53,027 nt of DNA from Bacteroidota bacterium. Lineage in GTDB: Bacteria > Bacteroidota > Ignavibacteria > Kapaibacteriales > NICIL-2. Shown in pieces: positions 1 through 9,647 of this stretch. The translations under genes and the position numbers were made by a program. Below the pieces are notes generated by a model that saw nothing but the letters and a program-made list of their open reading frames with translations, did no database searches and was not told the origin of the DNA. The DNA lies in contig JAIBAE010000023.1 in the NCBI GenBank assembly GCA_019695345.1, forward strand, positions 1 to 53,027, in the 5' to 3' direction. Every line of letters starts with the position of its first letter. Position 1 is the stretch's first letter.

Positions 1-2405
1 GTATTTGCATTAACTGTTTGTGGTGCAGCTGCAGAACCTAAGTCAGCAGGAGCTGCATCACCAATTGTAGAACCCGCTAAAGTAGAATTACGCATAGCAT
101 CTACAGCTAAACCAAGAGCTTCATCGTTCCCGGTACCACCCATAAATGCAGTCATTTCTTCTACAAAGTTTGTTCCATTTGAACGTAAACGGCTATAAGC
201 AGCATCATAACCACCACTACCGGTAGCAAATCCTGCCATCATATTATATGGTGCAGCAAATCCTGCATCGTTAGTAGCACCTGCTACAATATACTTAGCA
301 CCGGTACCATTTTGAACAGTATTAGGCGCTACTGCAGTAACGTTTACGTTTGAGTCGATTGTAATTGATGTTAAATAATCATCTCCAGTTAATCCCCAAT
401 ATGTACCAAATGTACGATTGATGGAACCATTAGGTGAAGTACCATTCCATTGCAACTGCCAAATCAAACCATCACCTAAACCAACAGTACCTGTACTATT
501 GATTGTAGACGAAATCGCACCGGCAGATGCCATAATATTAGAACTGTTATCACTAAAAGTAACACCTGCTACTGCAAAACTTGTATTGCCTGCAACAGTC
601 CAGTCGTGCGCAACGCCATATACACCGTCGTTATTTGTACTACCAACAAAGGTAGCACCATCTAACTGACCGTTTGTATTGAAACGTGCCGCAAAACCGT
701 CATCGTTTGAGAAGTTACTTGTTGTACCTGAACCATTATTATTCCATACGGTATTAAACGAACCTGCTGTAGCAACTGAGTCAGGTGATGTTGTTGAACC
801 ACCAACCCAAACAGCACCGGTGCTGTTTACGTGTGCAACTGAACGTACCTGTGTAAGTCCGCCGGTTCCGTAATATGTTAACCAGGTTGGGTTCGATGTT
901 AGAGATGAACCAGCCGGGAAACGAGCTAATAATCCGTGGCGGGCTGCAATACCGTTTCTGTTTGGCTGCCAAACGGTTGTTGGTGTGCCATAACTTGCAA
1001 CCAAACCGGTACTAGCGGTATAACCACCTACGGTAACAATATTATTTACATCAATGGTAATACATTGTAAACGATCTGCAGAGTTACCTCCAAAGTACGA
1101 ACAAGCTGTTCGTGCACCAGCGGAAGTAAAGGTTGCAATAAATGCATCCGGTATTGTATTCGAAGAACTATTAAATGTATTATCAAATGCAGAGCCTGTG
1201 GCAAACGTGCCATTAGGTGAAGTAGTTTCACCAACAACAAAAATGTTACCGGTATTATCTACCGCAACACCAAAGGCCATATCGTCGCCAGTTCCACCAA
1301 AGTAGGTTGAAAACGTACGTGCCGTTGTACCACCAACTGCGCCATAGGTAAATCCACTTACAAAACAGTCGCGTGTTCCGCTTAGTGCTGTTTGGAAAGC
1401 TCCACCTGTTGTAGGATAATTTGTACTAATTGTATGTCCAACGATGTAGTGAGCAGGGCCAGCTGCTAATGTAGCAAAAGCTCCTGAACCAAATTGCTGA
1501 ACAGCAACAGCTGTAGCAATATCAGTATTTGTTCCACCTGAAAGTGTTGACCAATCGCGCTGAGGGTCAATTACCAGTGTTTGTGTTTTATCGTAATCCG
1601 GAACAGTAAATCCTACTGTCGAGCCGTCAACATTAAAAGTAACAGCCACTTCTTGTTGTTTACCGTCAACGGTAACATAAGAATATGGTGTTTCTTCAGT
1701 AATCGTACCTAATGGTGATGTAACTTTCATTCCGCCATTAGCTAATAGCGCAACATCATCTGCACCATTAAACTTCATTTTAATCAAACTGGGATTTCCA
1801 CCCGGGCGTACTATAAATTCAGCTTTTAAGCCTTTGCCTTTTGATACGAGTACCATATCAATATTAGGATACACGTTCTCGTAAACAAGCTTACCGTATC
1901 CATGAACTCCCGATATACCACCTTGAACAGATGCTACATTATAGAAGTTCGAAACCCCAGGCAACATTGCGGAGGGTGAAATCACCGCATTAGAGTTTGC
2001 TCCAACCAACTCCATATCCATACGATATAAAGTTGTTTTAGCATTACTCATGTCCATGTCCATTGGGCTTTTGGCGTTTTTAACACCATCTACCTTTGTG
2101 AACACATAACTGAGTTTGTCCGGGAACATATAGATTTTGGTGTTATTCGATGAAGCCGTGAACTTAATGTCCTTACGGGCAGTTCCCTTATCATCGAAAA
2201 CTTGTCCTTTGTTCTCGACAAACTCAAGCGATGCTTTACTAAGCATTGCGTTTGCCTGAGCTGTTGAAACAACATCCGGTTTTTTTGTTTCGGATGTGCT
2301 AGCAGGTCGAGCAGATGTTTGAGCAAACAACGACGTACCGGCAACCGCTAATCCAAGCGTTACCGTACAAGCCGTTCGCCACAAACTCCGTAACTGCTTT
2401 TTCAT
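1..2405 (-). CDS. Exported SBBP beta-propeller protein with DUF7948 domain (3' end outside window)
   Basis: The first 801 or so codons of a large exported protein; the C-terminus lies beyond base 1. The start at 2405 is supported by GGAGG six bases upstream. A signal peptide begins MKKQLRSLWRTACTVTLGLA and ends near SLFAQ. After it comes the 'FVENKGQV' motif typical of the DUF7948 domain that precedes SBBP propellers in FCB bacteria, then from about residue 270 repeated units with DxxGNxxVxG and 'STYFGGTGDD'-like signatures (SBBP, PF06739 type). It shares this architecture with the divergent gene at 3464, so the two are paralogues. By analogy it should end in a T9SS sorting domain, but that part is not visible. 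Probable role: secreted or surface-displayed propeller protein, substrate unknown. Confidence 0.88.
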   Translation of the reverse strand, partial: MKKQLRSLWRTACTVTLGLAVAGTSLFAQTSARPASTSETKKPDVVSTAQANAMLSKASLEFVENKGQVFDDKGTARKDIKFTASSNNTKIYMFPDKLSYVFTKVDGVKNAKSPMDMDMSNAKTTLYRMDMELVGANSNAVISPSAMLPGVSNFYNVASVQGGISGVHGYGKLVYENVYPNIDMVLVSKGKGLKAEFIVRPGGNPSLIKMKFNGADDVALLANGGMKVTSPLGTITEETPYSYVTVDGKQQEVAVTFNVDGSTVGFTVPDYDKTQTLVIDPQRDWSTLSGGTNTDIATAVAVQQFGSGAFATLAAGPAHYIVGHTISTNYPTTGGAFQTALSGTRDCFVSGFTYGAVGGTTARTFSTYFGGTGDDMAFGVAVDNTGNIFVVGETTSPNGTFATGSAFDNTFNSSSNTIPDAFIATFTSAGARTACSYFGGNSADRLQCITIDVNNIVTVGGYTASTGLVASYGTPTTVWQPNRNGIAARHGLLARFPAGSSLTSNPTWLTYYGTGGLTQVRSVAHVNSTGAVWVGGSTTSPDSVATAGSFNTVWNNNGSGTTSNFSNDDGFAARFNTNGQLDGATFVGSTNNDGVYGVAHDWTVAGNTSFAVAGVTFSDNSSNIMASAGAISSTINSTGTVGLGDGLIWQLQWNGTSPNGSINRTFGTYWGLTGDDYLTSITIDSNVNVTAVAPNTVQNGTGAKYIVAGATNDAGFAAPYNMMAGFATGSGGYDAAYSRLRSNGTNFVEEMTAFMGGTGNDEALGLAVDAMRNSTLAGSTIGDAAPADLGSAAAPQTVNAN

Positions 2406-3068
2406 AAAATCCTCCAACAGAGTTGTGAAAAAAATGAAGTATTACTACTATGATAATTAATATATACTGTGTTTGTATTGTAAAGTAAAATCGAGGATAC
2501 TAATCCATAAACTAAGGAAGGCACGTCCGATGTGCGTGAACCAAATGGTAACGCAAATCGTGTGCCTGATATAACCGATTCAGCAAAATTTGCTGAAGGG
2601 AAACTAACTTCCGTGTTTGGGAATAGTATCAACGTTCCATAAAATTTAGTGTAACTACCGCTTGTGCACAAAATGTCTTTCATTTCGGCACAAATTATCT
2701 GAATTATGTCAGTTGAGCCCTGCGAGATATCCCCCCGGACGGCTACGCAAGCATTGTAAATTGTATTGAATATGCTGCAACATGCTCCGCATTTTCAAAC
2801 AGAATAAACATTATAAGTGCTTATTCTGAGCCAACTTGACACACTCTATCATCTTTCCCCATACTCCCCAAAGTCCCCTACAGTTCTAAAGCCACCCTTC
2901 AGAACTTCTCGCAATATAACAGATGCCAAAATTTGGGCAAAGGTTTTTTTTCCGCTTTCCCATTATATTTCATTCACAATAAACGGTTTAGTAAGCAATC
3001 ATAACCCGTACCACTGCATGTTATCGCTTACTATACTTCTGTACACAAGATTTGGTTTCAAAACACGA

Positions 3069-3118
3069 GTGTTTCCCGCTATTGCCGCAGCACACCTTCT
3101 GCGCCGTCACCCGGGCGG
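3069..3118 (-). repeat. Family-2 repeat end, reverse orientation
   Basis: GTGTTTCCCGCT and TGCCG...CACC are the reverse complement of the family-2 right end seen at 3321-3346. They are followed by CTTCTGCGCCGTCAC and CGGGCGG, which recur almost exactly at 15003-15027. Together with 3275-3346 this forms an inverted pair about 280 bp across. Confidence 0.6.
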
Positions 3119-3274
3119 AATCAAACCGATTCAACTTCGCAACGATCCATGTGTAACGATGTGCTATTGTACCTAAATCATTACATTAAAATTTGTTTTT
3201 GAAAAATGCCGGATTACCAACATCTTCCTTGCACAGCAACTTTTGAAGAAAAAGAGCTTTCTGTTTCTCGTAAT

Positions 3275-3346
3275 GCGATGTACAACGCTTGGCTCGCACA
3301 GGGTTTGCACGTACCACGGGTGGCTACGGCGCACAGCGGGAACACC
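3275..3346 (+). repeat. Family-2 interspersed repeat
   Basis: Contains GGCTCGCACAGGGTTTGC, then TGGCTACGGCGCACAGCGGG and AACACC. The same order of blocks is found at 15130-15204 and 51744-51816, and inverted at 30182-30250. Confidence 0.75.
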
Positions 3347-3463
3347 ATATTTTCAGATTTATAAAGAAATACCAATTTGTACAAATGGAAGTAACCTGAA
3401 TTTTAAAACCGTGTTTGGTGTTATTTTCGCGTCTCTGCGTTTTTTTCACCATAACATTAACTC

Positions 3464-5773
3464 ATGGAATCGAGAATTATAATGATGATGTTTTGTTTAC
3501 TGTATGCTTGTACAGGATATGCTTCATCATTGAACATACCATTCATTGAAAACAACGGTCAATACTCATACAAACACGGTGATGACCTATTGTTTTCAGC
3601 TAAAGCAGGTTTAACAACATATTACTTCACTAAAAATAGGGTTTGCATTGTTACAACAAACCACAACAGAGTAGAACGCATTGACCTTGTGTTTGATAAT
3701 ACTTTACCAAATACCGAATTGGTAGGCACAAACATTAGCCCATACTACGTAAACCACTATACAACCACCGGCAAATACGAACTACTACATGCGTTCGAGA
3801 GAATTCAGTACAAAAATCTATACCCCAACATTGATGTTACTTTTACGTGTATAAATAATACACTTTCCATTTTGTATTCTTTAAAGAAAGGTGCTGCTCC
3901 TACGGCAATCAAACTTCATTATGAATCACCAAATGTAAGTATTTCGGAACTGACACCATCGTCCATCAAATTTCTAGGTGAAACAACCACGTTACAGTTA
4001 ACATCAGGAAATAGTACATCTGATAATTCATTATTATTCTCTACCCAAAACAATGTAATCTTATCAACATTGGATAATAATATTACTGTTACTACATCGA
4101 ACAAAGAACACACTGTACAACCATTGGAAATACTATTATCACTTACAACCATGTCTACATATACCGGAGGAAATAATGCTGACTCTACAACATGTGCTGT
4201 TAAAGATGTTAACAACGGTATGATTGTGTGCGGTGTAACGAATAGCAATAATCTTCCAACAACTTCTGGTGTATTTCAACAATCCACGCAAGGTGGTAAG
4301 GATGCATTTGTAACTAAGTTTGATGCAAATGGAACTATGGTTTGGTCCACGTACTTTGGGGGTAATGGCGATGATGTTGCTTATAAAGTTGCTTGTACTA
4401 CTAACACCATTGCTATTGTAGGCTCAACAACAACTCAAACTAACTTTGCAACCTCTGGGACCATACAAACAACTCACGGCGGGGATAAAGATGCCTTTGT
4501 TGCAACCTTATCGTCAAACAATGGTACACGAAAAGCCTGTACATATTACGGAGGTACAAAAGGCGATGTTTTGTACGGTGTTACATTTGATAAATCAAAC
4601 AATATTATTGCATGCGGTACAACACAGAGTACCAATATCTCCATGACCACTCATCAAACAGAATATCATGGTGGAAAAAGTGATGCGTTCATGATAAAAT
4701 TAAATACTGATGTAACGCAAAAATTATGGTCTACGTATTATGGTGGTATTTTAGAAGAGGAAGGTATTTCGATTGCAAGTTTGAACGATGGAACCATAAT
4801 AATGTGCGGTACAACAACAACTCCATTTATTGATGTAGATATTTCTGAGAATGTTACCGAAGGTATAAGTGAATTCGGACAAACAGATGTATTCCTTACA
4901 AAGTTTTCACAAGATGGAAAACGTATTTGGGGAAGATACTATGGTGGTGCAACTATTGATGTATCAACAGATATTATAATCAGTAACGAGAATATTTATT
5001 TGTGTGGTTATACCAATAGCAGTAATACCGGAGCACAATATATTGCAACCTCAGGAACAGTACAGAATAACAAAGCAGGTGGTTATGATGGATTTATAGC
5101 AAGATTTGACCCAGCAAATGGCACACGTATTTGGGGAACATACAATGGCGGTGAGGGCGACGACCGTTGTACTGCTTTATCCCCTATGGCAAATGGAGAC
5201 GTTTATGTATGTGGCTATACAAACAGTGGTGCCTTTCCCATTGTTGCTAGCGACCAAAAGAAAGTAGCCGGAGGATATGATGCCTTCCTTGGATATTATA
5301 TTTCTAATGGCACTAAACTATTAGCATCTGCATTAGTAGGTGGAAGTAAAGATGACTACGCTGCAGGCATTGCACGTATGAACGATGGTACAATTCTTTT
5401 CTGCGGAACAACGAACAGTACAGACTTCCCTACATTAAATGCGGCACAAGGTTCTAACGCTGGAAGTTATGATATGTTTATTGTGAAGTTTATTGACTTA
5501 ACAATTCTTGATGTGCATGAAACAGACAACACTATGGGTGTAAGTGTTGCGCCGAACCCAACAAATGGAATAATCACAGTATCGCATTCTGAAATTACTT
5601 CGCCTACAACTGTTACAGTATCTTCAGTTCTTGGTGAGCGTATATATACGATTGAGTCAAACCTTGGCTCGCAACAAACTACAATCAATACATCGGAACT
5701 TGCTAGCGGAATGTACATCACAACCCTTACATCAGCCACAGGAGTTTCAACGATAACGTTTGTTAAGCAGTAG
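3464..5773 (+). CDS. Exported SBBP beta-propeller protein with T9SS sorting domain
   Basis: A complete 769-residue paralogue of the partial gene at 1-2405. A hydrophobic signal (MMMFCLLYACTGYAS) is followed by 'FIENNGQYSY', the DUF7948 hallmark, and from about residue 230 to 675 by seven or so SBBP units with 'STYFGGNGDD', 'CTYYGGTKGD' and 'GTYNGGEGDD' signatures. The last ~80 residues form a T9SS type-A sorting domain: 'SVAPNPTNGIITV', then 'LGERIYTI', then 'ELASGMYITTL'. Expected to be exported by Sec, moved across the outer membrane by T9SS and retained at the surface or released. No Shine-Dalgarno is visible; the ATG at 3482 is an alternative start that would still keep the signal peptide. 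Ligand unknown. A strong terminator follows at 5804. Confidence 0.9.
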   Translation: MESRIIMMMFCLLYACTGYASSLNIPFIENNGQYSYKHGDDLLFSAKAGLTTYYFTKNRVCIVTTNHNRVERIDLVFDNTLPNTELVGTNISPYYVNHYTTTGKYELLHAFERIQYKNLYPNIDVTFTCINNTLSILYSLKKGAAPTAIKLHYESPNVSISELTPSSIKFLGETTTLQLTSGNSTSDNSLLFSTQNNVILSTLDNNITVTTSNKEHTVQPLEILLSLTTMSTYTGGNNADSTTCAVKDVNNGMIVCGVTNSNNLPTTSGVFQQSTQGGKDAFVTKFDANGTMVWSTYFGGNGDDVAYKVACTTNTIAIVGSTTTQTNFATSGTIQTTHGGDKDAFVATLSSNNGTRKACTYYGGTKGDVLYGVTFDKSNNIIACGTTQSTNISMTTHQTEYHGGKSDAFMIKLNTDVTQKLWSTYYGGILEEEGISIASLNDGTIIMCGTTTTPFIDVDISENVTEGISEFGQTDVFLTKFSQDGKRIWGRYYGGATIDVSTDIIISNENIYLCGYTNSSNTGAQYIATSGTVQNNKAGGYDGFIARFDPANGTRIWGTYNGGEGDDRCTALSPMANGDVYVCGYTNSGAFPIVASDQKKVAGGYDAFLGYYISNGTKLLASALVGGSKDDYAAGIARMNDGTILFCGTTNSTDFPTLNAAQGSNAGSYDMFIVKFIDLTILDVHETDNTMGVSVAPNPTNGIITVSHSEITSPTTVTVSSVLGERIYTIESNLGSQQTTINTSELASGMYITTLTSATGVSTITFVKQ

Positions 5774-5803
5774 AGATTCTTTCACGCAACATGTGGATAT
5801 ACA

Positions 5804-5834
5804 AAAGGGCAGTATTAACTGCCCTTTCGTTTTT
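5804..5834 (+). terminator. Rho-independent terminator after the SBBP gene
   Basis: A perfect 10-bp stem AAAGGGCAGT / ACTGCCCTTT with a 4-base loop (5814-5817), followed by CGTTTTT. It lies 31 bases after the stop at 5773. The A-run upstream could let it work for the convergent gene as well. Confidence 0.85.
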
Positions 5835-5848
5835 ACTACACGCCGCTT

Positions 5849-5867
5849 GGTGCGGTCAGGCGTTAGC
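5849..5867 (-). repeat. Family-1 repeat end
   Basis: GGTGCGGTCAGGCGTTAGC, the inverse of the GCTATCGCCAGACCGCACC end. It lies 6 bases beyond the stop of the minus-strand gene ending at 5874. No partner end was found nearby. Confidence 0.75.
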
Positions 5868-5873
5868 AATAAT

Positions 5874-8800
5874 TTAGTGAAGTATTGTTACCGGTTTTGA
5901 TACAGTTCCTATCTGCGTAGTAGCAACAACAAGATACACACCATTTACAATACCATCAGGCAGAGTAAACTCCTGTGAACCAATTGTTAGTTCTCCGTTG
6001 TACAAGGTATATACATGTTCTCCTTGCAGGTTCACTATTCCAACATTTGCAGTTAACTGTTCCTGTGAATATACATGCAGTGTATTTTGCTGAACGCGCA
6101 ATATCATATTCACCGCGTTTGTATTGACGACCCGGGAATCGTACGCACAGTATTGCGCTCGCAATAAACCGGAATGTACTGTTACATCGCTAAAACCATT
6201 TGCAAACAATGCCGAACTTAACCGTAATGGTGTTTGATACACAGAACTCAACAACACATCACTTCTCAGCATTGCTATTGTACTACTTTCTTCCAGCGAT
6301 ACATTTGTAAGCGATAGCGACGATGTACTTTTAGTGTTTTGCAATACTGTAGAATTTTGCAAGCGAATCATACCGTTATTAGTAGAAAAACTATTCACGC
6401 GCACTAACGAACTATCATACTGTAACGAAAGATTCATTGCAGTTGCATTAGATGTATTCATTATGCGTACTAACTCTTCGGCAGTATACACTGCGTTCCG
6501 TAATGGTTTGAAGCGAACAGGAATTTCAACTAGCTCTCCAACATTTGCGTTTATAGTATCCACAGAAATTTCTCCGCAGATAACACCCGTTGCCAATAAC
6601 GTAAGAACAGTATCGGTGGCTGTAATCCATTTACCATTACTTTGTATTGTGAGTGAAGTAGAATGATTGCCAACATCAACCGGAGTATATCGCACACGAA
6701 CTTGTTTAGCACTATCAGGCATCACTACCGGCACATCCAGCGGCGATATAGTAAAATTAGAATTGCCACTTGCTACTATGCGCGTTACATTGAGTGGCGC
6801 ATTACCCTGGTTGCGAATCTCTATTGTTGTATCAATTGTATTACCTACACAAACTCTTCCTAACGCCAGTGTTCTTGAGCGCACATCAATAATTGGTTGT
6901 GTACCTCGCCCGTTTAACTGGACGGTTTGAAATTCAGCACAAGGCGAATTACGATTCAGACTAAGTGTTATAGCGGCACCTCTTTGTTCAATATCTTTTG
7001 GCGTAAACATTACAAACACAGATAAGCTATCGCCACTGTTTATTGTGTAAGGCAACGTAATACCGGAAGGTAGTTGAATTGTATAATCAGAAGCAAACAG
7101 ACCTGCTTTAGTTATAGCACTAACAATAGTTGCATCGGTTCCTGTTGCATATATTTTTAGTGTATCATGTTTGGTTGAATCAACTAATACATCGCCATAT
7201 GCTAACGTTGTTGCTGTTTGTGTTGTACGGGTAATAACAACAATATCAGACTGTAATGCAACATTACCAACTGTGCTATGCACCGTAACATTGGCGTTAT
7301 ATGTTCCGGGCAAAGTAAATACACCACTTACATTAAGTGTAATAGATGTATTAGGTGGAATAACAAAACGATTTTTTGGAGATACATTCCAACCATTTAC
7401 TGTTGATGTTACAGATATACTATCAACAACAACTGCACACGCTGTTGGATTAGTTAGCTTCACAGATTTTGTTCCACTACTGTTAACACAAACAGTATCA
7501 ATTGTCAACTGATTACTTAGTGTTTCTACATGTGGCACATCTGCAACACCTTTTAGATACAGCGTATCAACAAACGGAGCATTGGGAGATTTTATAATTG
7601 CCATTCCAATAAACGTTCCGGCTGTTTGCGGAGTAAATAACAATGCGATTGTGTCGCGCTTACTTCTTTGTACCAATGAAGGAAATATATTTGCTGGCGC
7701 AACGGCAAAGTAGTTGCTACCAGTTACTACACTAGTGCTGCCGGAGAGAATCGTAACTGCACAACCACCAATATTAACTGCATCCCAATCGCCTGTGGCT
7801 GTGTCGCCAACACAGATTCTGCCAAAGTCTAATGTATCTGTAGAACGAGCCCACAGAAACTCCGCTTCTCTGCTTGGTGCAGTAACAAACGATGTATCAA
7901 ACACAACAATGTTTGTAGTATCACCGGGTTTCTTCACATCATAATCTCGCAACTGTAATACTACACCTATGGTTGGTGTATTATTGTTTACTGTTGGTGC
8001 ATAGCGTACGCGCACAATAGTAATTGAATCTGCCTTTGACAACAATGGCAACGGATTAATAACCGAGAACTGTGCTACATCAGCCGGGTTACCCGTTAGT
8101 GTTGCAGTAATAACTTCCAAACACCGTTTCCCTTTTAACTTAAACTGAACATCTAATGTATCAACCGACTGCGGACAAACAGGTTCATACGTTTTATCTA
8201 CTCCAGTTAACACACCTTGCAAACCGGGAACACAGACATCAATTGTATCAAACAATACCGGAACATTATTACTATTAAGCAATGCAACAGGAACTCTGTA
8301 GCTTTGTGCCTGCAACCTTGGCATTGGCACTAACGAAACAACAGCAACACCAGTTTGCGCCGGCGATAATGTAGATGGAATTACTGTTCCACTTACAGAC
8401 CCAGCCACAATACCCTGAGGATAATTTGTAACTGATAAATGTACATTGTTTTGTGTGTTCACTGTATCAAGATTTGTAACAATAAACATTGCCTCTAACG
8501 TATCGGGTGAATACGGTGTATATCCGGGCGTGCCGCATGGCTGCTCAAGTACATCTTCAACACTCAAACAAGTTCCAGAACCCGCCATACCAAAGCCGCC
8601 ACTACCGTAATCATATCCACCACCACCCGGCGCACCACCACCAAAATCTACACTCAACGAATCAACAATTCCTATCTCTGTTGATGCCTTTACAATAGTA
8701 CTTCCACTACCCATAACATCCTCATCCCACACTAACAGAATTGCGCTATCGGTGTAATCAAGATTCGATGCTGTACGTTCCTTCCACTGTGTTGAGGCAA

Positions 8801-9647
8801 GCCCTTTAATACCTTGCGATGTATAGTCAGTCCAGTTTCCAAATATCAATCTATCCGGCTCAATCAAATCCACGTCGCGCAGGTTACCGCGTGTTACTAC
8901 GCCCGGTGCAATGGGGGTTCCTTCCATTGCCAACCAAAAGTCAGGTACTCCTTGTGCAACGCCTCTATCGAATTGTTTCTCGGTACTACTATATCCAAAC
9001 GATGTAGCAATCGGAGCTCTATCATTATTCCCAATCTTCGTATCTATTAACATCAATGCACCAACTTTACGTGCTTTAGAAGTTGTGTTTAAAACAGTAA
9101 CAGTCATTCGTATAAATGCACCACTTGAACGCTTAACAGGCATCATGCTAAAGACAAACTTCATTGTGTCGCCATCGGTGAGTTTTGCAAAAGAGTTTGC
9201 ATTAATACGTGGTGTACCATTTACCGTATCTCTAAATATTCGTTGTGTTATAATAGGGTGTGGCGGCGGCGATACCAACGTAGCAGTATCTAATTCGTAT
9301 TGTAGTTGATATACAATATCATCAATACGAATATGGAAGTGCGAAGTATAGTTTACCGGACGCCCACTTGTACCGTCTTCTTTATAAATCAAAGATTTGT
9401 TTACAGGCGCAGTATAGTTTGTTGAAATAGAAAAATGTCCGTTACTTAACAACACCGGGTTCAATGCATACGGCGGCAACGCATCAACAATAGTAAGCGA
9501 TGTTTGTGCAATACTAACAACAGAAAATACAATAATCAGTATTACAATCGTATAAATACGATACATTGTCTCGCTCATAGTATTACAGAGCGTTCTGCGC
9601 GGCAACCCGGTCCGCTCCGACCCTCTGTGCGGAAGAACATACTTCAT
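5874..9647 (-). CDS. Large exported ASH-domain protein with T9SS sorting domain
   Basis: 1257 residues. The start at 9647 has AGGAG eight bases upstream, and its ATG overlaps the TGA of the OmpA-like gene (ATGA), indicating translational coupling. The N-terminus is unusual: MKYVL is followed by about 20 residues encoded by repeat-like DNA (9587-9638), and only then by the hydrophobic segment IYTIVILIIVFSVVSIAQ. The middle carries ASH/choice-of-anchor-D type beta domains marked by 'VCVGDTATGDWDAVNIGG', 'VCVNSSGTKSVKL' and 'VCVGNTIDTTIEIRNQGN' (roughly residues 600-1090). A possible cohesin-like region follows (about 1090-1190), then a T9SS type-A domain ending 'VVATTQIGTVSKPVTILH'. Last gene of a three-gene operon. 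Function unknown; probably a surface adhesion or scaffold protein. Confidence 0.87.
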   Translation of the reverse strand: MKYVLPHRGSERTGLPRRTLCNTMSETMYRIYTIVILIIVFSVVSIAQTSLTIVDALPPYALNPVLLSNGHFSISTNYTAPVNKSLIYKEDGTSGRPVNYTSHFHIRIDDIVYQLQYELDTATLVSPPPHPIITQRIFRDTVNGTPRINANSFAKLTDGDTMKFVFSMMPVKRSSGAFIRMTVTVLNTTSKARKVGALMLIDTKIGNNDRAPIATSFGYSSTEKQFDRGVAQGVPDFWLAMEGTPIAPGVVTRGNLRDVDLIEPDRLIFGNWTDYTSQGIKGLASTQWKERTASNLDYTDSAILLVWDEDVMGSGSTIVKASTEIGIVDSLSVDFGGGAPGGGGYDYGSGGFGMAGSGTCLSVEDVLEQPCGTPGYTPYSPDTLEAMFIVTNLDTVNTQNNVHLSVTNYPQGIVAGSVSGTVIPSTLSPAQTGVAVVSLVPMPRLQAQSYRVPVALLNSNNVPVLFDTIDVCVPGLQGVLTGVDKTYEPVCPQSVDTLDVQFKLKGKRCLEVITATLTGNPADVAQFSVINPLPLLSKADSITIVRVRYAPTVNNNTPTIGVVLQLRDYDVKKPGDTTNIVVFDTSFVTAPSREAEFLWARSTDTLDFGRICVGDTATGDWDAVNIGGCAVTILSGSTSVVTGSNYFAVAPANIFPSLVQRSKRDTIALLFTPQTAGTFIGMAIIKSPNAPFVDTLYLKGVADVPHVETLSNQLTIDTVCVNSSGTKSVKLTNPTACAVVVDSISVTSTVNGWNVSPKNRFVIPPNTSITLNVSGVFTLPGTYNANVTVHSTVGNVALQSDIVVITRTTQTATTLAYGDVLVDSTKHDTLKIYATGTDATIVSAITKAGLFASDYTIQLPSGITLPYTINSGDSLSVFVMFTPKDIEQRGAAITLSLNRNSPCAEFQTVQLNGRGTQPIIDVRSRTLALGRVCVGNTIDTTIEIRNQGNAPLNVTRIVASGNSNFTISPLDVPVVMPDSAKQVRVRYTPVDVGNHSTSLTIQSNGKWITATDTVLTLLATGVICGEISVDTINANVGELVEIPVRFKPLRNAVYTAEELVRIMNTSNATAMNLSLQYDSSLVRVNSFSTNNGMIRLQNSTVLQNTKSTSSLSLTNVSLEESSTIAMLRSDVLLSSVYQTPLRLSSALFANGFSDVTVHSGLLRAQYCAYDSRVVNTNAVNMILRVQQNTLHVYSQEQLTANVGIVNLQGEHVYTLYNGELTIGSQEFTLPDGIVNGVYLVVATTQIGTVSKPVTILH
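9587..9638 (-). repeat. Repeat-like DNA translated inside a signal-peptide leader
   Basis: On the minus strand this reads GCGGACCGGGTTGCCGCGCA in its core. The same core (GCGGACTGAGTTGCCGCGCA) occurs in the intergenic family-2-like copy at 28921-28990. Here it lies in frame just after the start codon of the gene ending at 5874, encoding residues about 4-23. Confidence 0.6.

Larger units (their letters stand above)
2406..3463. other. 1.06-kb non-coding region between divergent SBBP genes
   Basis: No convincing gene. Short open frames exist, but they have no family signature and two of them run through interspersed repeat sequence. The region carries two family-2 repeat ends in opposite orientation (3069-3118 and 3275-3346). 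It must contain the promoters of both divergent SBBP genes; I could not identify a convincing FCB-type promoter (TTTG / TAnnTTTG) by eye. Confidence 0.6.

Noticed and set aside
2402-3482. Short open frames in 2402-2683 (-), 2817-3176 (+) and 3243-3482 (+)
   Set aside because: No family signature or ribosome-binding site; two of them cross interspersed repeats, and one overlaps the start region of a real gene.
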